5,575 nt of DNA. Source: Anaerolineales bacterium (GTDB taxonomy: Bacteria > Chloroflexota > Anaerolineae > Anaerolineales > Villigracilaceae). Each line of letters starts with the position of its first letter. Within the stretch, counting starts at the first letter, position 1. Under the pieces are notes generated by a model. It saw only the letters and a list, made by a program, of their open reading frames with translations. It searched no databases and was not told the DNA's origin. The DNA lies in the NCBI GenBank assembly GCA_015489255.1, contig WGAD01000099.1, positions 1-5,575 on the forward strand. The letters run 5' to 3'. Made by a program: the position numbers and the translations under genes. Positions 5,398-5,575 of this stretch are shown in pieces.

Positions 5398-5575
5398 ATG
5401 CAGGCCGAAAAACTGGACCAACTGTCTGCTGTTTTGCAAAGCGGCGAGGAAGCACAGGTGCTGGCCGCCCTGGCCGAAGCCGGGACGTTGTCTTATGGCC
5501 GCCAGTCGCTGTTGGCGCAGGTAGAACGCCTGGCGGTGCGGGGATGTTCCGAGGCCGTGCGGCAGGCGTTCTACC
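5398..5575 (+). CDS. Start of an unidentified gene, cut by the window edge
   Basis: An open frame begins at ATG 5398 and stays open for 59 codons to the last base, so only the N-terminus is visible. The frame has no stop, uses the same GC-rich codons as the neighbours, and has AAAGG (5386-5390) seven bases before the ATG. A stronger-looking GGAGGT (5392-5397) abuts the ATG and is too close for normal use. The visible protein is helical: a likely helix at about 2-15, a second at about 16-28, and a third at about 33-48, rich in Leu, Ala, Gln and Glu. There is no signal peptide or recognisable motif. The helix-loop-helix spacing would suit a HEAT-like repeat protein, but 59 residues are too few to say. 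Function unknown. Confidence 0.7.
   Translation, partial: MQAEKLDQLSAVLQSGEEAQVLAALAEAGTLSYGRQSLLAQVERLAVRGCSEAVRQAFY

Overview
The window is a GC-rich bacterial segment (roughly 60-65% GC by eye) in which every supported gene lies on the + strand and intergenic space is small. GC-rich coding, very tight gene overlaps, frequent TTG/CTG leucine codons, a TTG start and the protein styles would fit a chloroflexot of the Anaerolineae type. That placement is a low-confidence inference from overall impression, because there is no rRNA or other marker to test it.

Layout: (1) A promoter at about 12-40 with a consensus TATAAT box drives a compact five-gene operon (48-4319) in which each gene overlaps the next by 11, 8, 4 and 4 bases. 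It encodes a small helical protein of unknown function, a single-chain YibE/F-family membrane protein, and then the whole p-aminobenzoate module: PabB (aminodeoxychorismate synthase, chorismate-binding subunit), PabA (glutamine amidotransferase subunit) and PabC (aminodeoxychorismate lyase). (2) A 74-86 base gap holds a second strong TATAAT box, followed by a calcineurin-like metallophosphoesterase of the YkuE type that must start at a non-ATG codon (4406 or 4394, to 5293). (3) A gap of 104 bases (5294-5397) is rich in nested inverted repeats and a likely promoter. It leads into a gene that starts at 5398 and runs off the right edge.

Function: PabA hydrolyses glutamine and channels ammonia to PabB, which converts chorismate to 4-amino-4-deoxychorismate. 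PabC removes pyruvate to give p-aminobenzoate for folate. The lysine in the PIKGT motif of PabB separates this set from the similar tryptophan enzymes TrpE/TrpG. Why an uncharacterised membrane protein and a small helical protein share the transcript is not evident.

I found no mobile element, CRISPR array, RNA gene or clearly novel system. The most interesting items are the nested inverted repeat before the last gene, which could hide its ribosome binding site in read-through transcripts, the tandem T(A/T)GACCAG repeat in the first promoter, the predicted leaderless first transcript, and the coupling of YibE/F to the pab genes.
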